DNA of 64,000 nucleotides from Roseicyclus marinus (GCF_030163795.1 NZ_JASJOF010000005.1:1-64000), one strand, 5' to 3'; shown: positions 33,755 to 42,315, numbered from the stretch's first letter. The notes: generated from the sequence alone by a model not told the origin. Translations and numbers: made by a program.

Positions 33755-33784
33755 TGACACCACCGCTCCTCATGCGCATATCTG
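33755..33784 (+). promoter_or_regulatory. Promoter of nfu
   Basis: TTGACA (33755-33760, perfect -35), 18-base spacer, ATATCT (33779-33784). It ends 25 bases before the nfu ATG and abuts the palindrome at 33735-33754, so a bound repressor would block it. Confidence 0.6.
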
Positions 33785-33809
33785 AGCGGAGCGATAAGGA
33801 ATACGCCCC

Positions 33810-34373
33810 ATGTTCATCCAGACCGAATCCACTCCGAACCCGGCCACGCTGAAATTCCTGCCCGGCCAGACCGTGCTGGACATGGGGACGGCCGATTTCC
33901 CCAGCGCGGAGGCAGCGCAGAAATCGCCGCTTGCCGCCCGCATCTTTGCGGTCGATGGCGTCACGGGCGTTTTCTTCGGCAGCGATTTCGTCACCGTCAC
34001 CAAGGCGGAGGCGATGGCGTGGGAACACGTGAAGCCCGCCATTCTCGGCGCGATCATGGAGCATTTCCAGTCGGGCGCCCCGGTGATGGAGGGTGAAGGC
34101 GGCGGCACAGGCGGCCATGCCGAGCATTCGGGCGAAGACGCGGAAATCGTGGGCCAGATCAAGACGCTGCTCGACACCCGCGTGCGGCCTGCGGTGGCGC
34201 AGGACGGCGGCGACATCACCTTCCACGGTTTCGACCGGGGCGTGGTCTACCTGCACATGCAAGGTGCCTGCGCGGGTTGCCCCTCCTCCACCCTGACGCT
34301 GAAGATGGGGATCGAGAACCTGCTGCGCCATTACATCCCCGAAGTGGTCGAGGTGCGTCCTGTCAACGTCTGA
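33810..34373 (+). CDS. nfuA: NifU-like Fe-S scaffold/carrier protein (Nfu)
   Basis: 187 residues. The N-terminal Nfu_N domain (1-90) has IQTESTPNPATLKFLPGQ and ARIFAVDGVTGVFFGSDFVTVTK. The C-terminal NifU domain (about 105-187) has VRPAVAQDGGDITF and the Fe-S-binding CxxC in GACAGCPSSTLTLKMGIENLL. It carries [4Fe-4S] clusters to target enzymes in the cytoplasm. Between the domains is a Gly/His-rich linker. It has a consensus promoter with an Iron-Rhodo-box-like operator. Its end overlaps the presumed CTG start of tsaB by 14 bases. Confidence 0.95.
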   Translation: MFIQTESTPNPATLKFLPGQTVLDMGTADFPSAEAAQKSPLAARIFAVDGVTGVFFGSDFVTVTKAEAMAWEHVKPAILGAIMEHFQSGAPVMEGEGGGTGGHAEHSGEDAEIVGQIKTLLDTRVRPAVAQDGGDITFHGFDRGVVYLHMQGACAGCPSSTLTLKMGIENLLRHYIPEVVEVRPVNV

Positions 34374-35022
34374 GCCGCTGATCCTGGCCTTCGACACATC
34401 GGCCGCGCATTGCGCGGCCGCTTTGCTGTCGGGTGACCGGGTTCTGGCCGAGGCGCTGGAACCGATGGGCAAGGGACAGGCCGAACGCCTGATGCCGCTC
34501 ATCGCGGAGGTCATCGCCGATGGGGGCAGGACGCTCGAAGATCTGGATGCCATCGGGGTGGGCATCGGGCCTGGCAATTTTACCGGCATCCGGATTTCCG
34601 TATCCGCCGCGCGCGGTCTGGCCCTCGCCTTGGGCATTCCCGCGGTCGGTGTCTCGATGCTGGAGGCGCGGGCCCTCGATACACCCCATCCCAGCCTTGT
34701 CTCCGTGGATGCACGACGCGACCATCTCTACCTGCAGCGGTTCGGACCGGGCGCGGATCTTGGCCCCGATCTGGTCGCTATGAACGCGGTCGCGGCTTGG
34801 GCCTGCCCCGGACTGAGCGTGACCGGCGACCGGGCCGAAGAGATTGCCGCCGTCCTCGGCGCAACCCCCATGCCCTGCCCTGACAACCCCACCCCCGCCA
34901 TCGCGCGCCTTGCCGCTGCGCGCTTTCGCGACCCTGCCCTGCCGCGCCCCGCGCCGCTCTACCTGCGGGCGGCCGACGCCGCGCCTGCGCGCGATGGCGG
35001 GCCGATGATTCTCCCCCGATGA
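34360..35022 (+). CDS. tsaB: tRNA threonylcarbamoyladenosine biosynthesis protein TsaB (non-ATG start)
   Basis: 220 residues if started at CTG 34360. The essential N-terminal motif LILAFDTSAAHCAAAL begins at 34378, upstream of any ATG, GTG or TTG except TTG 34423, which would delete it. In-frame candidates back to the stop at 34300-34302 are ATT 34330, CTG 34360 and CTG 34378; GAGG at 34350-34353 is 6 bases before CTG 34360. Family blocks GIGPGNFTGIRISVSAARGLALAL and SVDARRDHLYLQ are present. TsaB acts with TsaD/TsaE in t6A37 formation. It overlaps nfu by 14 bases and rimI by 4. Confidence 0.85.
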   Translation: MSTSEPLILAFDTSAAHCAAALLSGDRVLAEALEPMGKGQAERLMPLIAEVIADGGRTLEDLDAIGVGIGPGNFTGIRISVSAARGLALALGIPAVGVSMLEARALDTPHPSLVSVDARRDHLYLQRFGPGADLGPDLVAMNAVAAWACPGLSVTGDRAEEIAAVLGATPMPCPDNPTPAIARLAAARFRDPALPRPAPLYLRAADAAPARDGGPMILPR

Positions 35023-35468
35023 CACCCGCGCGGATGGCTAGGGTCCATGCTGCGGCCTTTGCCGACCATGGGCAAATCTGGTCCGAGACCGATCTCGCCG
35101 CGCTCTGCGCCGCACCCACCACCCATTCCGTGGCGATGGATGACATGGGCTTTGCCCTGATCCGGGTCATTGCACCCGAGGCCGAAGTTCTGACGATTGC
35201 CGTGGATCCGACGGCACAGGGCAAAGGTCTTGGAAAGGGCCTGCTCCGCGCCGCCATGGCGCTGGCCGAACAGCACGGGGCCGAGACCCTGTTTCTGGAG
35301 GTCGCCGAGGACAATGTCGCGGCCCGCGCGCTTTATGCGGGGGCGGGTTTCACGCAAACCGCGCGGCGTCGCGGATATTACAGCCGCCCCGGCGCACCAG
35401 CCGTGGACGCCATCGTGATGACCTGTTCCCTCAGCGCCGAAAAATCCGGCAAACCCTGCAAAAATTGA
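35019..35468 (+). CDS. rimI: Ribosomal-protein-alanine N-acetyltransferase (RimI-like GNAT)
   Basis: 149 residues, GNAT fold. The acetyl-CoA-binding motif appears as TIAVDPTAQGKGLGKGLLRAAM (Q/R-x2-G-x-G/A, about 66-80), followed by LFLEVAEDNVAARALYAGAGFTQTARRRGYY, the RimI pattern. It would acetylate the N terminus of ribosomal protein S18. The tsaB-rimI order with a 4-base overlap is conserved in many bacteria and supports the call. The C-terminal tail (SAEKSGKPCKN) is polar. Confidence 0.9.
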   Translation: MTPARMARVHAAAFADHGQIWSETDLAALCAAPTTHSVAMDDMGFALIRVIAPEAEVLTIAVDPTAQGKGLGKGLLRAAMALAEQHGAETLFLEVAEDNVAARALYAGAGFTQTARRRGYYSRPGAPAVDAIVMTCSLSAEKSGKPCKN

Positions 35469-35631
35469 CGTCGCGGCACCCGTCGCACCCATCGCACCCG
35501 GCAGAATCCGGTTGACCCTGCCCGCCCGCTTCGCCCTTAATCGGGGCGGAGGATCTTGACCGATCTTTGTCCAAGACGGGACCGCAGCCAACCCAATGCG
35601 CCGCGGCCCGATCCAACCGGGAGAATTGCAC

Positions 35632-36627
35632 ATGACCATGATGAAGACGCTGATGGGCGCCGCAGCCACGCTGGCCTTGACGGCCACGGGCGCGCTGGCC
35701 GAACCGGCGATCATTTTCGACCTCGGCGGCAAGTTCGACCGCTCGTTCAACGAGGCGGCGTTCAACGGGGCGGAGCTTTGGGCGTCGGAAACCGGCGGCA
35801 CCTACCGCGAGATCGAACTGCAGTCCGATGCCCAGCGTGAACAGGCGATGCGTCGTCTGGCGGAATCGGGTGCGAACCCGATCGTCATGGCGGGCTTCAG
35901 CCAGGCGACCGCCCTGTCGGTCGTGGCGCCCGATTACCCCGACACGACCTTCGTGATCATCGACGGCGTGGTCGATGCGCCCAACGTCCGCTCGGTCATT
36001 TTCTCCGAGCATGAGGGGTCCTACCTCGTGGGGATGATGGCGGCGATGGCCTCGGAAACCGGAACGGTCGGTTTCGTCGGCGGCATGGACATTCCGCTGA
36101 TCTCGCGCTTTGCCTGCGGCTACGCGCAAGGCGTCGTCGCGGTGAACCCCGATGCGACCGTGATCGCGAACATGACGGGCACCACGCCTGCGGCCTGGAA
36201 CGACCCGGTGCGCGGCGGGGAACTGACGCGCGGCCAGATCGCGCAGGGTGCCGATGTGGTCTATGCCGCGGCGGGCGGCACCGGCCTTGGCGTTCTGCAG
36301 GTCGCGGCGGACGAGGGCATCTTCTCGATCGGCGTGGACAGCAACCAGAACTACCTGCACCCCGGCTCGGTCCTGACCTCGATGCTCAAGCGCGTCGATG
36401 TCGCCGTGCATGACGCTTTCACCACCGGCCCCGAGGTCGAGACCGGCATCCATGTCTTCGGCCTTGCCGAGGAAGGCGTGGGCTACGCGCTCGACGAATT
36501 CAACGCCGAGCTGATCAGCGCCGACATGCAGGCCGCCGTCGATTCCGCCCGCGCGCAGATTATCGCAGGCGAGATCATGGTCCACAATTTCACCGAGGAC
36601 GGCAGCTGCCCCGTGCAGATGCAGTGA
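35632..36627 (+). CDS. BMP family ABC transporter substrate-binding protein (nucleoside/basic membrane protein)
   Basis: 331 residues. The signal peptide (about 1-23) ends ALA before EPAIIFDLGGKFDRSFNEAAF, the BMP/Med N-terminal signature. FVGGMDIPLISRFACGYAQG and GVDSNQNYLHPGSVLTSMLKRVD are further family blocks. No lipobox Cys is seen, so it is a soluble periplasmic protein. It captures purine nucleosides or similar ligands for the importer encoded by the next three genes. ATG 35632 fits the signal peptide; GGGAG lies about 9 bases upstream. Confidence 0.92.
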   Translation: MTMMKTLMGAAATLALTATGALAEPAIIFDLGGKFDRSFNEAAFNGAELWASETGGTYREIELQSDAQREQAMRRLAESGANPIVMAGFSQATALSVVAPDYPDTTFVIIDGVVDAPNVRSVIFSEHEGSYLVGMMAAMASETGTVGFVGGMDIPLISRFACGYAQGVVAVNPDATVIANMTGTTPAAWNDPVRGGELTRGQIAQGADVVYAAAGGTGLGVLQVAADEGIFSIGVDSNQNYLHPGSVLTSMLKRVDVAVHDAFTTGPEVETGIHVFGLAEEGVGYALDEFNAELISADMQAAVDSARAQIIAGEIMVHNFTEDGSCPVQMQ

Positions 36628-36713
36628 CCCTTTGAGATCGTGACACCGGCGCGGGCCGCGGTGCGCAAGACGCCGCGGCCCGTTCCGCATCGGCCAGACG
36701 ACCCGAGGTTGCC

Positions 36714-38255
36714 ATGACCACATCCGCGCCCGCCATCGAGCTCAAAGGCATTTCCAAGTCCTTTGGCCCCGTTCAGGCCAACAAGGACATTTCCATGTCC
36801 GTCGCCCGTGGCACGATCCACGGCATCGTGGGCGAAAACGGCGCGGGGAAATCCACGCTGATGTCCATCCTTTACGGCTTCTACAAAGCCGACAGGGGCG
36901 AGATCTGGATCAACGGCAAGCTCACCCCCATCCCCGACAGCCAGTCCGCGATCCGCGCGGGCATCGGGATGGTTCACCAGCATTTCAAGCTGGTCGAGAA
37001 TTTCACCGTGGTGGAAAACGTGATCCTCGGGGCCGAGGACGGGGCGATGCTGCGGCCCTCCATCGCCAAGGCGCGCAAGCTTCTGACCGAATTATCCGAG
37101 GAATACGGCCTCAAGGTCGATCCCGACGCGGTGATCGAGGATCTGTCCGTCGGCCATCAGCAGCGCGTCGAGATCCTCAAGCAGCTTTACCGCCACGCCG
37201 ATATCCTGATCCTCGACGAACCGACCGGTGTTCTGACGCCCGCCGAGGCCGATCAATTGTTCCGCATCCTCGAACGGCTCAAGGCCGAGGGGAAGACGAT
37301 CATCCTGATCACCCACAAGCTGCGCGAGATCATGGAGATCACCGATACCGTCAGCGTGATGCGCCGGGGCGAGATGACGAATACGGTCAAGACTGCCGAG
37401 ACTTCGCCGCCTGAACTGGCCGAGATGATGGTGGGCCGCAAGGTCCTGCTACAGGTCGACAAAACGCCCGCGACGCCGAGTGACGTGGTCCTGTCCGTCG
37501 AAGATTTGCGCGTCTCGCGTGGCGGGGTGGAACGGGTGAAGGGCATTTCCTTCCAGATCCGGCGGGGCGAGATTCTGGGCATCGCGGGCGTTGCGGGCAA
37601 CGGGCAGACCGAGCTGCTGGAGGTTCTGGGCGGCATGATCGCAGCCTCCGGCGGGCGGGTGACACTATTCGGGGATCCCATCGACATCACCGGCAAGCAC
37701 GCGAACGGCCAGACCCGGCGCGCGCGCGGCATCGGCCATGTCCCCGAGGATCGGCAGACCGAAGGTCTGATCATGCCCTTCGAGGCTTGGGAAAACGTCG
37801 CCTTCGGCTATCACAAGGACGCACGGTTCAATTCGGGCCCCCTCATGGACCATGCCGCGATGAAGGCTGATTGCGTGGACAAGATGGCCCGCTACGACGT
37901 GCGCCCGCCCAACCCGCGCCTGCCCGCGCGCAATTTCTCGGGCGGCAACCAGCAAAAGATCGTGGTCGCGCGCGAGATGGATCGCGCGCCCGAGCTGCTC
38001 TTGATCGGCCAGCCCACGCGGGGCGTGGACATCGGGGCCATAGAATTCATCCACAAGCAGATCATCGCGCTCCGCGATCAGGGCAAGGCGATCTTGCTCG
38101 TGTCCGTGGAACTGGACGAGATCATGGGCCTGTCGGACCGGATCGCCGTGATGTTCGACGGGCACATCATGGGCGAACGCCTGCCCGATCAAACCGACCA
38201 GAACGAACTGGGCCTCATGATGGCCGGCGTCACCGAAACCGAGGGGGCCGCCTGA
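36714..38255 (+). CDS. Nucleoside ABC transporter ATP-binding protein (tandem ABC)
   Basis: 513 residues with two ABC domains, as in the sugar/nucleoside CUT2-like ATPases. The first has Walker A GENGAGKST (about 41-49), signature LSVGHQQRVEIL and Walker B LILDEPTGVL. The second has a degenerate Walker A region (GIAGVAGNGQTELLEVLGG), signature FSGGNQQKIVVARE and LLLIGQPTRGVDIG. It energises uptake by the two permeases that follow, 1 base and about 1 kb downstream. It pairs with the BMP binding protein. Confidence 0.95.
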   Translation: MTTSAPAIELKGISKSFGPVQANKDISMSVARGTIHGIVGENGAGKSTLMSILYGFYKADRGEIWINGKLTPIPDSQSAIRAGIGMVHQHFKLVENFTVVENVILGAEDGAMLRPSIAKARKLLTELSEEYGLKVDPDAVIEDLSVGHQQRVEILKQLYRHADILILDEPTGVLTPAEADQLFRILERLKAEGKTIILITHKLREIMEITDTVSVMRRGEMTNTVKTAETSPPELAEMMVGRKVLLQVDKTPATPSDVVLSVEDLRVSRGGVERVKGISFQIRRGEILGIAGVAGNGQTELLEVLGGMIAASGGRVTLFGDPIDITGKHANGQTRRARGIGHVPEDRQTEGLIMPFEAWENVAFGYHKDARFNSGPLMDHAAMKADCVDKMARYDVRPPNPRLPARNFSGGNQQKIVVAREMDRAPELLLIGQPTRGVDIGAIEFIHKQIIALRDQGKAILLVSVELDEIMGLSDRIAVMFDGHIMGERLPDQTDQNELGLMMAGVTETEGAA

Positions 38256-38256
38256 G

Positions 38257-39375
38257 ATGGACAAGATGCCGAAATGGGCCGATGTCATCCTGATCCCGCT
38301 CATCAGCGTTCTTCTGGCGCTGGTCGTGTCGGGGCTTGTGGTGGCCATCATCGGCGAAAGCCCGTGGCAGGCGATGCAGGTCATGGTGCGCGGCGCCTTC
38401 GGCTCCGCCTATGGCTGGGGCTACACGCTTTATTACGCCACCAATTTCATCTTCACCGGGCTGGCCGTCGCCGTGGCCTTTCACGCGCGCCTTTTCAACA
38501 TCGGGGGCGAAGGGCAGGCCGCCATCGGGGGCCTTGGCGTCGCCATCATCCTCTTGAACGTGGCTTGGCCGCATTGGACCGTCGCGCTTGTGGCGGCAAT
38601 CGTCTTTTCGGCGGCCTTCGGCGCGGCATGGGCGGCGGTGCCCGCCTATCTTCAAGCCAAACGCGGCAGCCACATCGTGATCACCACGATCATGTTCAAT
38701 TACATCGCCTCTGCGCTGCTGGTGTACCTGCTGGTCAATGTCTTGCGCGTCGAAGGGTCGATGGCCCCTGAAAGCGCCCGGTTCAGCGAGGCGGTGCATC
38801 TGCCCGCCGCTGCCGATTTCGCAGGCTTTCTGGGCTTTGGCGGCTCCGCGCCCCTGAACTTCACCTTCTTCATCGCGCTCCTCGCCTGCGTGGGTGTCTG
38901 GCTCCTGATCTGGCGCACGCGGCTGGGCTATGAAATCCGGTCCTTCGGCCATTCCGAAACGGCGGCCGTCTATGCCGGGATCAACCCGGTCAAGATCACC
39001 ATGATCACCATGCTCATCTCGGGCGGGCTTGCCGGGATGATGGCCATCAACGTCGTGATGGGCGAGGCCGAGCGACTGGTCCTCGATTTCGTCGAAGGCG
39101 CGGGTTTCGTCGGCATCGCTGTCGCGCTCATGGGCCGGTCGCACCCGGTGGGGGTCGTGCTGGCCGCGCTCCTCTTCGGGGCGCTCTATCAGGGCGGGGC
39201 CGAATTGCAGTTCGAAATGCCCGCCATCAGCCGCGAGATGGTCGTGGTGATCCAGGCCCTCGTGATCCTGTTCACAGGCGCGCTCGACAACATGGTGCGG
39301 ATGCCGATGCAGGCCTTTTTCCTGTCGCTGCGTCGCCGCCGCGAGGCGCAGGCCCAGAACAGCCCGGCGGAGTGA
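38257..39375 (+). CDS. Nucleoside ABC transporter permease, first subunit
   Basis: 372 residues, about 8-10 transmembrane helices. The BPD_transp_2 motif FHARLFNIGGEGQAAIGGLG and GFVGIAVALMGRSHPVGVVLAALLFGALYQGG are typical for the YufP/NupB-type permease. The start immediately follows the ATPase stop, and the end overlaps the second permease's possible GTG. It is the longer of the paired permeases. A charged C-terminal tail (LRRRREAQAQNSPAE) is cytoplasmic. Confidence 0.94.
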   Translation: MDKMPKWADVILIPLISVLLALVVSGLVVAIIGESPWQAMQVMVRGAFGSAYGWGYTLYYATNFIFTGLAVAVAFHARLFNIGGEGQAAIGGLGVAIILLNVAWPHWTVALVAAIVFSAAFGAAWAAVPAYLQAKRGSHIVITTIMFNYIASALLVYLLVNVLRVEGSMAPESARFSEAVHLPAAADFAGFLGFGGSAPLNFTFFIALLACVGVWLLIWRTRLGYEIRSFGHSETAAVYAGINPVKITMITMLISGGLAGMMAINVVMGEAERLVLDFVEGAGFVGIAVALMGRSHPVGVVLAALLFGALYQGGAELQFEMPAISREMVVVIQALVILFTGALDNMVRMPMQAFFLSLRRRREAQAQNSPAE

Positions 39376-39380
39376 GCGAC

Positions 39381-40358
39381 ATGGATTTCCTGACCATCCT
39401 CCAGATCCTCGACTCGAGCCTCCGGCTGGCCACCCCGCTGCTTCTGGCCTGCCTTGCCGGGCTCTATTCCGAGCGCGCGGGCGTCTTCGACATCGGGCTC
39501 GAAGGCAAGATCCTCGCCGCTGCCTTCTTCTCGGCCGCCGTCGCCTTCACCTCGGGGTCGGTCTGGATCGGCCTTCTGGCGGGCATCGTCGCCTCGATGG
39601 CGCTGTCGGGGCTGCATGGGCTGGCCTCGATCACCTTCCGGGGCAACCAGCTCATTTCGGGCGTGGCGATCAATTTCCTTGCCGCGGGGCTGACCGTGGT
39701 CATCGCCCAGACATGGTTCCAGCAGGGCGGACGTACCCCGCAACTGGCGGGCGCGGCCCGGTTCGACAACATCGTCCTGCCCGGCGCCGAAAGCCGCATC
39801 CGCGACATCGCGCAGCAGGGGCCGCTTGGGCAGATCTATTCCGAGCTGATCTCGGGCCATTCGATCATCGTCTATCTGGCGCTTTTGATCGTGCCGCTGA
39901 CATGGTGGGTGCTCTACCGCACACGCTTCGGCCTGCGGCTCAGGGCCGTGGGCGAGAACCCCGCCGCCGTCGATACGGCCGGCGTGTCGGTCGTCGGGCT
40001 GCGCTTTGCCGCCGTGCTGATCGCGGGCGTCCTGTGTGGTCTGGCGGGGGCCTATCTTGCCACCGCGCTCAACGCGGGCTTCGTCAAGGACATGAGCGCC
40101 GGCCGCGGGTTCATCGCGCTGGCCGCCCTCATCTTTGCCAAGTGGCGGCCATGGTACGCGCTGTCGGCCTGCCTTCTGTTCGGCTTCTTCGATGCGGTAG
40201 GCAACCGTTATCAAAACATCCAGCTGGGCGATTTCGTCGTACCCGTCCAATTCATGCAGGCCCTGCCCTACATCCTCGTCGTCATCGTACTGGCGGGTCT
40301 TGTGGGCAAGGCCATCCCGCCGCGCGCGGGGGGGGAGCCCTATGTCAAGGAACGCTGA
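39381..40358 (+). CDS. Nucleoside ABC transporter permease, second subunit
   Basis: 325 residues, about nine transmembrane helices. LYSERAGVFDIGLEGKILAAAF is the permease EAA-like/N-terminal signature of the YufQ/NupC type, and GRGFIALAALIFAKWRPWYAL is the conserved later loop. ATG 39381 is 8 bases after GGAG; GTG 39372, overlapping the preceding stop, is the alternative and would add three residues. Its last 17 bases overlap the phosphorylase gene, so import and nucleoside cleavage are translationally linked. Confidence 0.93.
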   Translation: MDFLTILQILDSSLRLATPLLLACLAGLYSERAGVFDIGLEGKILAAAFFSAAVAFTSGSVWIGLLAGIVASMALSGLHGLASITFRGNQLISGVAINFLAAGLTVVIAQTWFQQGGRTPQLAGAARFDNIVLPGAESRIRDIAQQGPLGQIYSELISGHSIIVYLALLIVPLTWWVLYRTRFGLRLRAVGENPAAVDTAGVSVVGLRFAAVLIAGVLCGLAGAYLATALNAGFVKDMSAGRGFIALAALIFAKWRPWYALSACLLFGFFDAVGNRYQNIQLGDFVVPVQFMQALPYILVVIVLAGLVGKAIPPRAGGEPYVKER

Positions 40359-41142
40359 AGATCTCGCCACCTTCATCCGCGCGCGTGCGGGCGCGGAACC
40401 GCCCGCATATGGCATGGTGCTGGGCTCGGGCCTCGGCCATATCGCCGAGACGGTCGATGGCGTGGCCATCGACTATGCCGACCTGCCGGGATTTCCCCAT
40501 GCGGGCGTGTCCGGCCACAACCCGAAGCTCGTGATCGGCGATCTGGAAGGGACCCGCGTCGCGATCTTCGGGGGCCGCGCGCATTACTACGAAAGCGGGC
40601 GGGGCGATGCGATGCGCCTGCCGCTCGAGGTGCTGAAGGCGCTGGGAGGCGAGCAGCTGATCCTGACCAATGCCGCCGGATCGATGCACCCGGACCTGAA
40701 CCCCGGCGACCTGATGCTTCTGTCCGACCACATCAATTTCTCCGGGCTGAACCCGCTGATCGGGGAAGCCACCGATGCCCGCTTCGTTCCCATGACCGAA
40801 GCGCATGACCCCGCCCTGCGCGCCGCGATCAAGGCCGCGGCAGAGGCCGAGGGCATCCCCCTCATCGAAGGGGTCTACGCGTGGTATTCCGGGCCGTCCT
40901 TCGAAACGCCGGCCGAGATCCGCGCGATCCGCACGCTGGGCGCGGATGCGGTGGGCATGTCGACCGTGCCCGAGGTGATCCTTGCGCGGTTCCTTGGCCT
41001 CAGGGTGGCCGCGATCTCGACCATCACGAACAAGGCGGCGGGCCTGTCGGACGAGCAGATCAGCCACGAACATACCAAGGCCATGGCACCCTTGGGCGCG
41101 GCCAAGCTCGAACGCATCCTGCGCCGGATGCTACGGGGCTGA
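40342..41142 (+). CDS. punA: Purine nucleoside phosphorylase (trimeric, PNP-I type)
   Basis: 266 residues. It splits purine nucleosides with phosphate into base and ribose-1-phosphate. Family features include VLGSGLGHIAETVDG, HAGVSGHNPKLVIGDLEGTRVAIFGGRAHYYE (phosphate/His), LILTNAAGSMHPDLNPGDLMLLSDHINF, YAWYSGPSFETPAEIRAIRTLGADAVGMSTVPEVI, and the terminal TNKAAGLS. GGGGGGAG precedes ATG 40342. It is the last gene of the nucleoside uptake operon and overlaps the permease, which fits intracellular salvage of imported nucleosides. Confidence 0.94.
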   Translation: MSRNAEDLATFIRARAGAEPPAYGMVLGSGLGHIAETVDGVAIDYADLPGFPHAGVSGHNPKLVIGDLEGTRVAIFGGRAHYYESGRGDAMRLPLEVLKALGGEQLILTNAAGSMHPDLNPGDLMLLSDHINFSGLNPLIGEATDARFVPMTEAHDPALRAAIKAAAEAEGIPLIEGVYAWYSGPSFETPAEIRAIRTLGADAVGMSTVPEVILARFLGLRVAAISTITNKAAGLSDEQISHEHTKAMAPLGAAKLERILRRMLRG

Positions 41143-41146
41143 GAGG

Positions 41147-41214
41147 GCGGAAAACTGCAGTTTTCCGCATGGGAAATCTCGAGATTTCCCTGCCGAAAAA
41201 CTCGAGTTTTTCGG
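41147..41214. repeat. Three tandem perfect palindromes
   Basis: Palindrome 1 at 41147-41168 (22 bp, half-site GCGGAAAACTG), palindrome 2 at 41171-41190 (20 bp, half-site GGGAAATCTC) and palindrome 3 at 41193-41214 (22 bp, half-site CCGAAAAACTC). They are separated by 2 bases each and fill the whole gap between the convergent punA and deoD stops. All share a G-AAA...TTT-C outer pattern around a 6-bp core (CTGCAG or CTCGAG). A bidirectional terminator array is the simplest reading. Confidence 0.7.
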
Positions 41215-41219
41215 TGCCT

Positions 41220-41924
41220 TCAGGCGAAGGCGGCTTCCAGCGCGATCTCGACCATGTCGCGGAAGCTCGATTGCCGGTCCGAGGCGGGCAGCGCCTCATG
41301 CGTCAGCAGGTGATCGGAAATCGTGAGCACCGCCAACGCCCGCACCCCGTAACGGGCCGCAAGGATATAGAGTTCCGCGGCCTCCATCTCGACCGCCAGA
41401 ACCCCGTGCCGGGTCATCTGTTCGTTCAGGTCAGGGCGTTCGTCGTAAAACACGTCCGACGAATAGATGCCGCCCACATGGGTCGGAATACCCTTGGTCT
41501 GTGCCGCCGCATGGGCCGCCGTCAACAGCCCGTAATCGGCGCAAGGCGCAAAATTCAAATCCCGAAATACTCCCCGCGACGGGGTCGACAATGTCGAGGC
41601 CGTCATCGCCAGAACGATGTCGCGCAAAGCAACCGAGGCCTGCATCGCCCCCGCCGATCCGATCCGGATCAACGTCTTGGCCCCATAATCGCGGATCAAT
41701 TCATTGGCGTAGATCGACAGGCTGGGCATTCCCATGCCCGAGCCGTGGATCGTCACACGATGCCCACGCCATGTCCCGGTAAAGCCGAACATCCCCCGCA
41801 CCTCGTTCACGCAAACGGGGTTTTCAAGGAATGTCTCGGCCGCCCATTTCGCGCGGAGCGGATCGCCCGGCATCAGGACCGTTTCGGCGATTTCCCCCGG
41901 CGCGGCCCCGATGTGAACCGTCAT
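41220..41924 (-). CDS. deoD: Purine nucleoside phosphorylase DeoD type
   Basis: 234 residues, hexameric DeoD-type PNP. The sequence has [24 protein letters not shown], phosphate-binding [20 protein letters not shown], and the C-terminal [34 protein letters not shown]. It cleaves purine (deoxy)nucleosides, with broader specificity than the trimeric enzyme. It converges with punA across the palindrome array, so two unrelated-type PNPs sit side by side. It is downstream of the H-NS-like gene on the same strand, only 4 bases away, and may be co-transcribed with it. Confidence 0.94.
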   Translation of the reverse strand: MTVHIGAAPGEIAETVLMPGDPLRAKWAAETFLENPVCVNEVRGMFGFTGTWRGHRVTIHGSGMGMPSLSIYANELIRDYGAKTLIRIGSAGAMQASVALRDIVLAMTASTLSTPSRGVFRDLNFAPCADYGLLTAAHAAAQTKGIPTHVGGIYSSDVFYDERPDLNEQMTRHGVLAVEMEAAELYILAARYGVRALAVLTISDHLLTHEALPASDRQSSFRDMVEIALEAAFA

Positions 41925-41928
41925 TTAG

Positions 41929-42246
41929 TCAGATGGCCATCGTATCGAGCGATTTGCCCGCGGCCAGCGCCTCTTTCACCCATGCAGGTTGGCGGCCACG
42001 GCCGGTCCATGTCTGCGAGGGATCCGCGGGATTGGCATATTTCGCAACGCCTTTCGCGGTGGTTTTCCCGGTCGCCTTGCCGCCGATCAACTCTTCGAGC
42101 GTGAAACCATGCGCACGGGCGGTTTCACGGACAGCCGCCAAAGCATCAGCCTTGCGCTTCTTTTCATAGCCCTTGATCGCGGCTTCCACTTCTTTTTGAT
42201 AAACCTGCAACTCGTCAAGCGTCATGTTTTCGATGGCTTTAGCCAT
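41929..42246 (-). CDS. H-NS family nucleoid-associated regulator (HvrA-like)
   Basis: 105 residues. The N-terminal coiled coil (MTLDELQVYQKEVEAAIKGYEKKRK) is for oligomerisation. The C-terminal DNA-binding block YANPADPSQTWTGRGRQPAWVKEAL carries the H-NS AT-hook-like signature (TWTGRGRQP). It binds AT-rich DNA and modulates transcription; HvrA of Rhodobacter is the best-known relative. GGGACTTGTGTAATG gives a weak ribosome site. The upstream region is AT-rich for this genome, with a TATAAT -10, which may be a target for autoregulation. Confidence 0.92.
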   Translation of the reverse strand: MAKAIENMTLDELQVYQKEVEAAIKGYEKKRKADALAAVRETARAHGFTLEELIGGKATGKTTAKGVAKYANPADPSQTWTGRGRQPAWVKEALAAGKSLDTMAI

Positions 42247-42315
42247 TACACAAGTCCCTTTTTAATGCAAAAAATGCCACCTAGAAATGCACGAGGTCCA
42301 TTTCAAAGGCAAGAG

